A stretch of DNA of 64,000 bases, taken from positions 62,001 to 126,000 of the forward strand of contig NZ_JAILWF010000004.1 of the NCBI RefSeq assembly GCF_025699065.1, in the 5' to 3' direction. The position numbers were made by a program, and so were the translations under genes. This document shows, one piece after another, positions 43,439 to 51,277 of the stretch. Position 1 is the first letter of the stretch. Every line of letters begins with the position of its first letter. The DNA is from Nitrosarchaeum sp. Its GTDB lineage: Archaea > Thermoproteota > Nitrososphaeria > Nitrososphaerales > Nitrosopumilaceae. The notes under the pieces were generated by a model. The model worked only from the letters and a program-made list of their open reading frames with translations, made no database searches and was not told the DNA's origin.

Positions 43439-43750
43439 TTATGCGTAATTACGCCAAGTGTATCTACATTTAGAACATCTGTAGAATTGAGTTGTAGGTT
43501 CATCTGCACTTCTAGTTTGTAACATCCACCAAACTGCTTCATCGTTACCACATTTTTCACATTCAATTTTTATCGTAGGTAATGTTTCAGTTCCTTCATT
43601 TTCTGATAATACGTTAAATTGTGATTCCTCTTCTTCAACTACAGTTTTTGTTTGCATAGTTTCATTTCCTTCAACATAATTACATTTTGGACATTGGAGA
43701 CCAGAATCACCTTTTTTTAATTTGACCTCACATTTGGGGCAAAATTTCAT
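43439..43750 (-). CDS. Transcription factor S (TFS, TFIIS-like)
   Basis: The protein has 103 residues. An N-terminal ribbon (FCPKCEVKLKKGDSGLQCPKC) and a C-terminal ribbon (CEKCGNDEAVWW, then FYRCSKCRYTWRNY) are separated by an acidic linker. The C-terminal ribbon lacks the usual acidic pair in its original DE form but keeps DE-like spacing with QTRSADEPTTQF, so cleavage stimulation of stalled polymerase is likely. The gene is directly adjacent to rpoL. Confidence 0.92.
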   Translation of the reverse strand: MKFCPKCEVKLKKGDSGLQCPKCNYVEGNETMQTKTVVEEEESQFNVLSENEGTETLPTIKIECEKCGNDEAVWWMLQTRSADEPTTQFYRCSKCRYTWRNYA

Positions 43751-44029
43751 CTAATTTACCTTAATTTTAGAATTAAATAATTGTTTAAATTCATTAGCCA
43801 TTTTTATTGCTGAATCTGTTGCTTTTTTGATTTCTTGCAAAGGTTTTGTGTTTGAGTTTATTCTCATCCAACACTCATTAGTGAGAGGATGTTTCACAAT
43901 AACGCCTGCAAAATCAATATTTGATTCCTTTAAAAGCTCATGTTGAATTATGTATAAAATTCCTATATCAGTTTCTGTAATAGAAAGGCTAATTTCCTTA
44001 GGTTCTGAACTGATTACTTGAGCATTCAT
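43751..44029 (-). CDS. rpoL: RNA polymerase subunit L (Rpb11)
   Basis: The protein has 92 residues with the conserved core ETDIGILYIIQHELLKES followed by VIVKHPLTNECWMRIN. It forms a heterodimer with subunit D in the archaeal RNA polymerase. It starts this cluster. Its stop abuts the TFS start. Confidence 0.93.
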   Translation of the reverse strand: MNAQVISSEPKEISLSITETDIGILYIIQHELLKESNIDFAGVIVKHPLTNECWMRINSNTKPLQEIKKATDSAIKMANEFKQLFNSKIKVN

Positions 44030-44080
44030 GTATTCGGAAAAAGCACTTATTGTGGATATAAATCATTATGAGCGGACAGA

Positions 44081-44617
44081 ATGACAGAAAGTAAGATTTC
44101 AGATATTGGCATAGTGAAAGCCAAGGATGAATACACATTAAACGACAGTATTGAAGTAAATGTCAGTTTTAAAGTAGATGGGGGTATAAGAGATGCCTTC
44201 AATGAGGCAAATTGGACTAAAGCGTATAACAACAATGATGTGTCATTTAAGATGAAATATGGCATAAAACTGACTTCTGGAGGATTTAGGAAAAAGGAAG
44301 TTGGTAAAACTATTGACACTTATAGAAAGGCAGCAATATTTTGGACACGAAATCCAAAATTGGTTAATCCCCATAAAGATAGAAGAATATGGGTTCAAGT
44401 AGCCAAAAATTTTGAGCCGTTTATTCGATTATCGGAAGAGGAGGTTAGACAAGAGTTGTTTGATTTTAATGAAAAAATTGTCATTAAAGCTTCTGAATTA
44501 GGAAAAGGCAAGCATAAGATTGGTGCTGAGGTATTTGCCTCATGGCAAAAACATGACTATACAGAACCAGGAAATGTTAAAAGTAATTCTAAGGAAATTG
44601 AGATCACAATCAATTAG
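44081..44617 (+). CDS. Uncharacterised soluble beta-sandwich protein
   Basis: The protein has 178 residues without a signal peptide. Beta strands alternate through the whole length (KDEYTLNDSIEVNVSFKVDG, HKIGAEVFASWQKHDY), with a lysine/arginine-rich loop in the middle (RKAAIFWTRNPKLVNPHKDR). I do not recognise the family. It is immediately followed by two related micro-ORFs and may form a unit with them. Confidence 0.6.
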   Translation: MTESKISDIGIVKAKDEYTLNDSIEVNVSFKVDGGIRDAFNEANWTKAYNNNDVSFKMKYGIKLTSGGFRKKEVGKTIDTYRKAAIFWTRNPKLVNPHKDRRIWVQVAKNFEPFIRLSEEEVRQELFDFNEKIVIKASELGKGKHKIGAEVFASWQKHDYTEPGNVKSNSKEIEITIN

Positions 44618-44647
44618 GGATATAAGGAACTTTTTGAGTTAATTATT

Positions 44648-44800
44648 ATGGCAAAATACGATGGTCTGTTAGGACAACCAATACTTGAAGTCGAAGAACC
44701 AGACAAAGAAGGAGGCATCACATTTATCTTTAAAGATAACAGATTTTTGTTCATTAAAGTCGTGGACGGAAAAATAGATGCTGTATCAATTCCAGAATAG
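44648..44800 (+). CDS. Tandem micro-ORF A (50 residues)
   Basis: The ORF reads MAKYDGLLGQPILEVEEPDK and goes on through EGGITFIFKDNRFLFIKVVD to SIPE before TAG. It resembles micro-ORF B just downstream across 30 residues (I/L-V-E/K-V-E-x-P-D...GGIT...VDGK). Two similar adjacent frames are hard to explain without coding. It appears to be a small beta-hairpin protein with no known function. Confidence 0.6.
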   Translation: MAKYDGLLGQPILEVEEPDKEGGITFIFKDNRFLFIKVVDGKIDAVSIPE

Positions 44801-44810
44801 GTGAAAATGA

Positions 44811-44957
44811 ATGGATAAATTCGAACAAATTAAAATGATTGAGTTAGTAAAGGTTGAAGATCCTGATTCAGATGGTGGGATTACTCTTGTATTTCAAGAA
44901 AATAAAATATTAAAGATAAAGATCGTAGATGGAAAATTAGTATCACAGTTTATGTGA
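44811..44957 (+). CDS. Tandem micro-ORF B (48 residues)
   Basis: This ORF reads MDKFEQIKMIELVKVEDPDS and then DGGITLVFQENKILKIKIVD up to QFM before TGA. It is a divergent duplicate of micro-ORF A, ten bases apart. The shared core VEDPDxDGGIT...VDGK suggests one domain retained in two copies. The function is unknown. Its end lies one base before the convergent phosphatase gene. Confidence 0.6.
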   Translation: MDKFEQIKMIELVKVEDPDSDGGITLVFQENKILKIKIVDGKLVSQFM

Positions 44958-44958
44958 T

Positions 44959-45456
44959 CTATTTACTTCCTACATGTTTTTCATAAAAGGAAATAGCTAA
45001 TTCCTGTACTTCAGATTGGATAGATCCTGGTCTTTCAGTTCTAATTTTTTTAATTGCATCTTTTGCAGAATAATTTTGATACTTTACCAGATAACAAGCA
45101 AGAATTGTTCCAGCTCTTCCCATTCCAGCTGCACAATGAACCATTACAGCTTGATCCTTTGAAATTTTTTTATGGATAAAATCTACTGCTGTATCAATTC
45201 TATCCATATCAGGAGCTGTAAGGTCTGGGGTGGGGACATGTAAATAACCAATATTACTTATCCATTCTTCAGGTAAAGCATTTTCAGTCATAGTTACAAT
45301 TGATGTAACACCTTGTTTTAGAATCCAATCAAACTCATCAAAACTTGTTGGTATTCCTGAACCTGCAAGTTTATTTTCAATTAACCATGAGAAATTGGTT
45401 GGTTTTTTAGTAATTTTACCGTGAACTTTTCTCCAAATGTTTCCTGGTTTACTCAT
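44959..45456 (-). CDS. Dual-specificity protein phosphatase
   Basis: The protein has 165 residues. The catalytic P-loop is MVHCAAGMGRAGTILA (HCx5R) and the general acid lies in VPTPDLTAPD. These are features of cysteine-based tyrosine/dual-specificity phosphatases, which remove phosphate from Tyr, Ser or Thr. Together with the UbiB- and RIO-type kinases in the window it indicates protein phosphorylation, but no partner is shown. Confidence 0.88.
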   Translation of the reverse strand: MSKPGNIWRKVHGKITKKPTNFSWLIENKLAGSGIPTSFDEFDWILKQGVTSIVTMTENALPEEWISNIGYLHVPTPDLTAPDMDRIDTAVDFIHKKISKDQAVMVHCAAGMGRAGTILACYLVKYQNYSAKDAIKKIRTERPGSIQSEVQELAISFYEKHVGSK

Positions 45457-45538
45457 AAGTAATGTGTTATTTTCTATATTTTTAGGATTGCGAAAAGTGA
45501 TGCACCTTATATGGGAAAATTATCTATAATTAACTAAA

Positions 45539-46597
45539 ATGAACAAAGAGGCAATTCTTTATGAAAAATTATCTAACAAGAAAGTTCGATGTACTGCTTG
45601 TGCAAGATATTGTGAGATGAGTGAAGGTCAGATAGGATTATGTGGGATTCGTGGTAATGAAAATGGAAAATTAGATTTATTCGTATATGGTAAAGTGATA
45701 GCAGGACATGTTGATCCAATAGAAAAAAAACCGGTTATACATTATAATCCTGGATCTAAAGTGTTTTCAATTGCCACCACTGGATGCAATTGGCTTTGTA
45801 GATATTGTCAGAATTTTGATATTAGTCAGAGAAGAAAAGTGGAGGGTGTAGATATGACTCCTGAACAAGTAGTACAAACAGCATTAGATAATGGTGCAGA
45901 TGGAATTGCATATACATACAATGAACCATCTATATTCATTGAATTTGCTAGAGATTGCGGAGTAATAGCGCATCAAAAAAATCTTTACAATGTATTTGTT
46001 TCAAATGGATATGATACTCCAGAATCAGTAAATATGATGGGAGAGTTTTTAGATTCTATAACAATTGATTTCAAAGGTAATGCAGAACCTAATTTTACAA
46101 AAAAAATTATTGGAGTTCCTGATCCTCAACCTATTTTTGATACATTATTAGAAATACGTGATAAGACAAATATTCATGTAGAGATTACAGATCTTATTAT
46201 TCCAAAAATAGGAGATAGTTTAGAATACGCAGAAAAATTATGTAAATTTATTTATGATCAATTTGGTCCAGAGATGCCAATTCATTTTTTACGTTTTCAT
46301 CCAGATTATAAAATGATGGAATTTGATTCTACTCCTGTTAAAACTTTAGAAAAACATTATGAAATTGCAAAAAAAGTTGGATTGGAGTATGTGTATATCG
46401 GAAATGTACCAGGTCATCCTTTTGAGCATACTTATTGTTCAAAATGTAACAACATTGTGGTTAAGAGATATGGTTTTGATATTGAAGGTTGGAATCTAGA
46501 TGAGAAAAATAAATGCCAATTTTGTGGAAATCAAGTTCCAATTATTGGTAATTTGTCTAAAAATTATAAAAAAAATAGATTTCATTTTGTTCATTGA
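45539..46597 (+). CDS. AmmeMemoRadiSam-system radical SAM enzyme (AmrS-like)
   Basis: The protein has 352 residues. The N-terminus has the zinc-type cysteine pattern CTACARYCEMSEGQIGLCGI, and the radical SAM cluster is TTGCNWLCRYCQN (CxxxxCxxC, the Amr variant). The C-terminal Zn ribbon is CSKCNNIVV...CQFCGNQVP. The biochemical reaction is uncharacterised. It is normally encoded near Memo and AMMECR1 homologues, which I do not see here. Confidence 0.9.
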   Translation: MNKEAILYEKLSNKKVRCTACARYCEMSEGQIGLCGIRGNENGKLDLFVYGKVIAGHVDPIEKKPVIHYNPGSKVFSIATTGCNWLCRYCQNFDISQRRKVEGVDMTPEQVVQTALDNGADGIAYTYNEPSIFIEFARDCGVIAHQKNLYNVFVSNGYDTPESVNMMGEFLDSITIDFKGNAEPNFTKKIIGVPDPQPIFDTLLEIRDKTNIHVEITDLIIPKIGDSLEYAEKLCKFIYDQFGPEMPIHFLRFHPDYKMMEFDSTPVKTLEKHYEIAKKVGLEYVYIGNVPGHPFEHTYCSKCNNIVVKRYGFDIEGWNLDEKNKCQFCGNQVPIIGNLSKNYKKNRFHFVH

Positions 46598-47235
46598 ATA
46601 GCTATCGCTCTAACTGGAGAACCAGTTGCATCCTTTAGCTTTAATGGTAAAATTACAAAGTCAAATTGTTTTGAAGAAATTTTATTCAAATTGGATAGAT
46701 TCTCAACAATTAAAATATTATTTTTTGCAAGTATTTTATGAACTTTAAAAATTTTATCTTGACCCAAGTCTATACTAGGTGAGTCAATTCCAACCAAATT
46801 GATCTTTTTTGAAACAAGATATGTAGCAGCTGATTCAGATAGACCGGGATTATTAATAAAATAATAATTGCTATTCAAGTTTTTTTGCCAATCAGTATAA
46901 AAAAATATGGATGAATTTTTTGGAATATTACCGTGTTTTCTTTCAAATAAAATTAAATCGTTTTTAGTAATGGATTGATTTTTTCCTTTTTGTATTTTAA
47001 TCAAGATACCATTTCCTACTAATCTATCAAGTGGAATTTGATGTATTTTTATTCCATTTTTTACAAAATGGTATGGTGCATCAAGATGAGTTCCAGTATG
47101 AGAACTGAGAAATAATAATTCAAGATTATATTTATCATCCTTTAGTGTCGACCAAAGAATGAATTGTGGTTTTGGCGAATCTGGAAAAGTAGGAATGGAT
47201 GTAGATATTGTCAATGTAAGATCTAGTGGTTTCAC
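46591..47235 (-). CDS. Cyclase/kynurenine formamidase-like metal hydrolase
   Basis: The protein has 214 residues. The metal motif HTGTHLDAPYHF near residue 46 is the hallmark of this family, and the later DSPSIDLGQDKIFKVHKIL matches its second signature. These enzymes hydrolyse N-formyl-kynurenine or other amide bonds. The substrate here is unknown. It overlaps the convergent AmrS gene by seven bases. Confidence 0.87.
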   Translation of the reverse strand: MKPLDLTLTISTSIPTFPDSPKPQFILWSTLKDDKYNLELLFLSSHTGTHLDAPYHFVKNGIKIHQIPLDRLVGNGILIKIQKGKNQSITKNDLILFERKHGNIPKNSSIFFYTDWQKNLNSNYYFINNPGLSESAATYLVSKKINLVGIDSPSIDLGQDKIFKVHKILAKNNILIVENLSNLNKISSKQFDFVILPLKLKDATGSPVRAIAIQ

Positions 47236-47298
47236 ATCAGTAAATTACGATGGGGATTAATCAGTTTTTTAGATCTATGAAAGGTTAAATAGTGTTTT

Positions 47299-47571
47299 AT
47301 GAAAAACTGCAATGTGCCTACTGCGTATGTTTTATTGAATTCTGACCTAGGATCTGATGAATCAATTATAGAAGATATCAAACGTATTCTTGCTACTGAA
47401 GACATCGAGTATGAAGTTCAAGGAGTTTATGGAGTATATGATATAGTCTTAAAATTATCATCTAAAGATGCCGAAAAATTACGAGGAATTATTACAAATA
47501 AAGTTAGAAAAATTGGAAAAATACAATCAACACTAACAATGATGGTAATAGAAGAGCAAGAAAAATCATAG
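47299..47571 (+). CDS. Stand-alone Lrp/AsnC ligand-binding (RAM) domain
   Basis: The protein has 90 residues and consists only of the RAM/AsnC-C effector domain (TAYVLLNSDLGSDESIIEDI, EYEVQGVYGVYDIVLKLSS). No HTH is encoded. Such stand-alone domains may assemble with full-length Lrp proteins or act as amino-acid sensors. It starts by itself after a 63-base gap. Confidence 0.82.
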   Translation: MKNCNVPTAYVLLNSDLGSDESIIEDIKRILATEDIEYEVQGVYGVYDIVLKLSSKDAEKLRGIITNKVRKIGKIQSTLTMMVIEEQEKS

Positions 47572-48717
47572 ATTTTTTATAGCATCAACAACCTCAAGTA
47601 TTTCAGATTCAGTATTAAAAAAATGAGGTGATGCTCGTACGATCTTTTGTTCTAAAATTTCTCTAACAGCCAATACAATATTTTGTTTTTCTAGTTTTTC
47701 TACAATTGTTTGTGGATTTTGTCCATCAATATTAAAAGAAACAATACTTGTTCTTTCTTCAGGATTTTCTGGCCCATATAGAACAATATTTTTTACTTTA
47801 GATAGTTCTTCTCTTAAAAGATTTGAAAGGTAAAGATTCTTTTTACGAATGTTTTCCATTCCAAATTTAAGAAGATAGTTTGCAGATGACTCTAAACCAA
47901 CAATTCCAACATAATTACGAAATCCTGTTTGAAATTTATCTGGCATGTCTTTGAATGCAAGATTTATTTTATCATAAATCATTGCTGATTCTCCTCCAAT
48001 AGTCATTGGTTCTAGTAATTCATGTGATTTTTTGTTACAATAAAATAATCCAGTTCCCATAGGCCCACATAACCACTTTGAACCATTAAATGACATAAAA
48101 TCACATTTAGTTTTTTTTACATCAAAATTACCTATACAACCAATAGTTTGTGCACTATCAATGAAAAACGAGGTATTACTTTGAAGCATATTTCCAATTT
48201 TTTCTACAGGCAATATTGATCCTGTATTGTATAATGCATGACTAATAGCTACTAAGGTTGTATCTCTATCAAGAAAGGTTTGAAATTCATCAAAATTAAA
48301 AAAACCATTTTTATCTATTGATAAATTTTTAATTTTAGTTTTTTTCTGTAATCTAAGCCAGGGATAGAAATTTGCATGATGTTCATGTGAAAATCCACGA
48401 ATTATAATATTTGAATTTTTTTCAAATGAGAGTCCATTGGCAACTATGTTTATTCCATCTGTGGTACTTTGAGTCAAGATAACTTCTTCTGGTTGACTAT
48501 TGATAATTTTGGCAATAATTTTTCTAACATTTTGTAATTTTTCAGCAATAAATGATTGAGAGTCTATTGAATCAGGCCCCATAGAATTGTATGAAATTTG
48601 AAAATCTTTCATGGCTTCTATGCTTTGTAAAGGCATTAAAGAAACAGAAGCATTATTTAGATAAATTTTGTCAGAATTATGAAAATCTTCTGATACATCT
48701 TTTGAAGCCAAATTCAT
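47566..48717 (-). CDS. Class V aminotransferase/cysteine desulfurase-like
   Basis: The protein has 383 residues. The PLP lysine is in MSFNGSKWLCGPMGTGLFYC, the substrate Asp in FFIDSAQTIGC, and the QSTTDGINIVANGLSF segment opens the active site. It is SufS/NifS-like. Alternatives are isopenicillin-epimerase-type enzymes, so sulfur donation is not established. It converges on the RAM-domain gene with a six-base overlap. Confidence 0.85.
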   Translation of the reverse strand: MNLASKDVSEDFHNSDKIYLNNASVSLMPLQSIEAMKDFQISYNSMGPDSIDSQSFIAEKLQNVRKIIAKIINSQPEEVILTQSTTDGINIVANGLSFEKNSNIIIRGFSHEHHANFYPWLRLQKKTKIKNLSIDKNGFFNFDEFQTFLDRDTTLVAISHALYNTGSILPVEKIGNMLQSNTSFFIDSAQTIGCIGNFDVKKTKCDFMSFNGSKWLCGPMGTGLFYCNKKSHELLEPMTIGGESAMIYDKINLAFKDMPDKFQTGFRNYVGIVGLESSANYLLKFGMENIRKKNLYLSNLLREELSKVKNIVLYGPENPEERTSIVSFNIDGQNPQTIVEKLEKQNIVLAVREILEQKIVRASPHFFNTESEILEVVDAIKNL

Positions 48718-48743
48718 TATTATATCTGTAATATACTAAATCG

Positions 48744-49364
48744 GTGTTGGATAAAAATCCTCAAGAGATTTTAGATAATGATTTAACATATGTAAAAAAG
48801 GAATTTTCAATTAAAAATCCAAACATGATTTTATGCTCTGAGCCTTTTCTGAAAGCAGAAATTTTAAATGAATTAATAGATTCTATCATTTATCCTGTAA
48901 TTTTCTTAGATTTTGATTTGCTCTATAGTGGTTATGTAGTTTCAGAATTAATTAAAAAAAATGAGAGAGTAGAAATTTATCGTCCAAATAAGATTGATTT
49001 GAAAAAAATCATATCTGAAATAGCGAACAAAATATCAAGTGAAAAATTTTTGGTCATAATTGATTCACTTAATGGATTCTATAACGTATTTGATGAAAAA
49101 GAATCTGGGAGATTCATTAATGCATCATTAATGCTACTTTCATCAATTTCAAGGGAAAATGGCTCCTCTGTAATAATTACAGCAATAACACGAAAAAATG
49201 ATGGTGGAGAGTGGATTCTTTCTCCAGGAGGTAGACATATTATTGATTCAAAAAAATCTGGAATGTTTCATCTCAAAAGAATTGATAAGAGTATGATAAT
49301 TAGATCGTTAAATCAAATTGGAAATGCTGAAAAAATATTCAGAATTGAATTATCCAATGTTTAA
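48744..49364 (+). CDS. RecA/KaiC-superfamily-like protein without a Walker A loop
   Basis: The protein has 206 residues and starts with GTG (VLDKNPQEI). A core alpha-beta pattern with FLVIIDSLNGFYNVF (Walker B-like Asp) and SVIITAITRKNDGGEWILSP resembles the RecA/KaiC fold. Where a GxxxxGKT loop is expected, near residue 30, there is ILCSEPFLKAEIL, so ATP binding of the usual kind is doubtful. It may be a regulatory pseudo-ATPase. The function is unknown. Confidence 0.62.
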   Translation: MLDKNPQEILDNDLTYVKKEFSIKNPNMILCSEPFLKAEILNELIDSIIYPVIFLDFDLLYSGYVVSELIKKNERVEIYRPNKIDLKKIISEIANKISSEKFLVIIDSLNGFYNVFDEKESGRFINASLMLLSSISRENGSSVIITAITRKNDGGEWILSPGGRHIIDSKKSGMFHLKRIDKSMIIRSLNQIGNAEKIFRIELSNV

Positions 49365-49390
49365 TACACATTGAGAGCGATCAGAATTTT

Positions 49391-49423
49391 AAACGGTGTT
49401 ATAAAATTTGAAACGCCGTTATA
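49391..49423. promoter_or_regulatory. Near-repeat pair upstream of ferredoxin
   Basis: AAACGGTGTTATA at 49391 and AAACGCCGTTATA at 49411 form a direct repeat with a 20-base period. Each holds an AACGxxGTT half-palindrome. It lies 55-87 bases before the ferredoxin start, upstream of a TATA-like TTATATTA, so it may be an operator or activator site. Confidence 0.4.
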
Positions 49424-49477
49424 GAACAGATTTTTTGGGCAAATTATATTAAGAGCAAAATCGAAAGAAATTTTGTT

Positions 49478-49777
49478 ATGCCAGTAGGAATTATTCCAGA
49501 CATCAGCGAACAAATGTGTATCGGATGCGCACTATGTGTAGAAATCTGTACAACATTAGGACCAGATGTACTTAGAGTAAAACCAGTCGAAGGCTGGAAG
49601 AGAGGAAAAGCATTTGTCTTTTACCCAGAAAGATGCATCTCCGATGGAGCATGTATCGGTGTTTGCCCAACAAAGGCAATCTTTTGGATGAGACCAATGG
49701 ACTTTACCGTTGGACAACCAGTTCCACTCTACAAGAACTCAGTCTTCGTTAAAGGTTGGACCGAATTAATCGATTAG
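49478..49777 (+). CDS. Ferredoxin with 4Fe-4S motifs
   Basis: The protein has 99 residues. Cysteine motifs are CIGCALCVEIC and, later, CISDGACIGVCPT; the first follows the normal CxxCxxxxC pattern and the second has a CxxxxxCxxxCP spacing. Codon use is noticeably more C-rich than in neighbours (e.g. GGATGCGCACTATGTG), a sign of high expression. It is probably an electron carrier for core metabolism. Two flanking repeats upstream suggest regulation. Confidence 0.9.
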   Translation: MPVGIIPDISEQMCIGCALCVEICTTLGPDVLRVKPVEGWKRGKAFVFYPERCISDGACIGVCPTKAIFWMRPMDFTVGQPVPLYKNSVFVKGWTELID

Positions 49778-49811
49778 ATTAGGTCATCATTTTTAATTTC
49801 TTTTTATTATT

Positions 49812-50804
49812 TTAGAGGTTAACAGCACCAGCTTTTTTTGTTGTAGATTCTGGCTTTTTCTTCAGCCAGAATAAAACACCTATGAATAGAATAGCAGGAA
49901 TTAAAATAATAATTATCATTAATTCATAGTAAGTGTTTAGTCTTTGAGCTGGTTTTAAATGATAAATTTCATGACTAGTTTTTTCTGGATTGTCATAAAC
50001 TACAGTTGTAAAGTCTACTGCCCTTATTGCTTTATTTTCAATATTTCCAGATACAGTTACACTTTCTTCAGATAATATTGAAGAAGATTGAATTCCTTCA
50101 ATACGAATTATTATTGAACCTGAATCATTAAAAACAAAATTTCTGTAATCACCACCAATTTGGTTTATACCTTCATCACGAAGAATTTCTTTTCCATTTT
50201 GAAATATTATGATTGTGTATTTCATTTTTGCAAGATTAGAATTTGTTTGAGGATCATAGAACTGATATACAAATTGGATTTTTTCATGAGTTTTAATAAT
50301 CGGTGGATCCCAAGTAAGATTTACTTCTATATTTTTATCTGGAGTGTATTGTAAAAGTGGAAATTTTAATTCTTTTCCAGTTGCATCGTGTGGATAATTT
50401 GGAATTGATTTTTCAACAATTACAACTCCTTCCATCCAAGGGTGAATAGTACAATAATATGAAAAAGTCCCTGATTCTTTAAAATTATACGACCATGATT
50501 CGCCTGGCATAAATCTATCGCTATTAAAATATCCATTTGGTGTTCCAAAATCATCACTCATCCAACCAAATCTTCCTGATCCTTTACCACTAGTAACTGT
50601 ATGACCTTCTCGATCGTCATTATACCAGGTAATAGTGTCATCAATTTTTACAAATATTTGAGGAGGATCATATCACACTTCTGCAGGAGTGTTTAATTCT
50701 GGATTATACGCACCAAAAGGGATGTTGATTTCATATTCTTCTGCAAAGATCAGAGATGAAGAGCCCAATACCGAAATAATAGCAGCAAGTATTAGAAAAT
50801 ACAT
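49812..50804 (-). pseudogene. Secreted cupredoxin-domain protein interrupted by an in-frame TGA
   Basis: Reading from ATG 50804, a signal peptide (MYFLILAAIISVLGSSSLIF) and a start of mature protein (EEYEIN...LNTPAEV) are followed by TGA at codon 44 (50675-50673), and the same frame then continues YDPPQIFVKIDDTITWYNDD. The copper site is intact beyond it: His in EGHTVTSG, Cys and His in YYCTIHPWM, and Met. A beta domain and a C-terminal membrane helix end the protein. A single change TGA to TGG would give AEVWYDPP, so this looks like a nonsense mutation or sequencing error in an anchored blue-copper protein. The first in-frame ATG after the TGA is at 50561 and lacks the first His. Confidence 0.82.
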
Positions 50805-50904
50805 AATAAGAATTTAAAATTTAAATTGCATAAAAGATTATCTTGATTTTCAATAATGATATTCAGTTTTGATATTAGTAAAAAATAGTGATAATCTAAA
50901 GTGT

Positions 50905-50913
50905 GTTTTTAAA
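50905..50913 (+). promoter_or_regulatory. TATA-like box for the PII gene
   Basis: TGTTTTTAAAG at about 50903-50913 centres a TATA-like element about 27 bases before the ATG at 50936. It supports the 50936 start over the GTG at 50903. Confidence 0.4.
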
Positions 50914-50935
50914 GTATCATAGAAATTATTCGATA

Positions 50936-51262
50936 ATGAAACGAATAGAAGCAATTGTACAAAGTGATGTTTCTAAACAAGTAATCAAAGAAATAAGAAA
51001 AGCTGGTGTTGGTGGCGTTACACTAATTCAATCGTTAGGACAAGGAATGGGAGAGCGACCAGAAATAGGAGGACGTCAAATAGAATTTAACTCAGTAGAT
51101 GTAATACTTACAATTGTTCATGATTCAGAAGTAAAATCAGTAGTTTCAGCGATTATGGATGTAGCTCACACAGGACAAAAAGGTGATGGAAAAATTTTTG
51201 TTTCAAATGTAGAAGAATCATATGATATTAGTACAAAAGAAAAATCAACTAAATTAATTTAA
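50936..51262 (+). CDS. PII-family nitrogen regulatory protein (GlnB/GlnK-like)
   Basis: From ATG 50936 the protein has 108 residues. PII features are MKRIEAIVQSDVSKQVIKEI, the T-loop region GQGMGERPEIGGRQIEF and the C-terminal signature AHTGQKGDGKIFVSNV. The T-loop lacks the classic Tyr51 used for uridylylation. No ammonium transporter is adjacent. PII proteins sense ATP, ADP and 2-oxoglutarate, so this is probably a nitrogen-status sensor. Confidence 0.9.
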   Translation: MKRIEAIVQSDVSKQVIKEIRKAGVGGVTLIQSLGQGMGERPEIGGRQIEFNSVDVILTIVHDSEVKSVVSAIMDVAHTGQKGDGKIFVSNVEESYDISTKEKSTKLI

Positions 51263-51277
51263 TTTAAAAATTTTTAT

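Noticed and set aside
49812-50804. Selenocysteine at the TGA in the cupredoxin gene
   Set aside because: No selenocysteine machinery is known in this lineage, no SECIS-like hairpin was seen, and the context fits a Trp codon.
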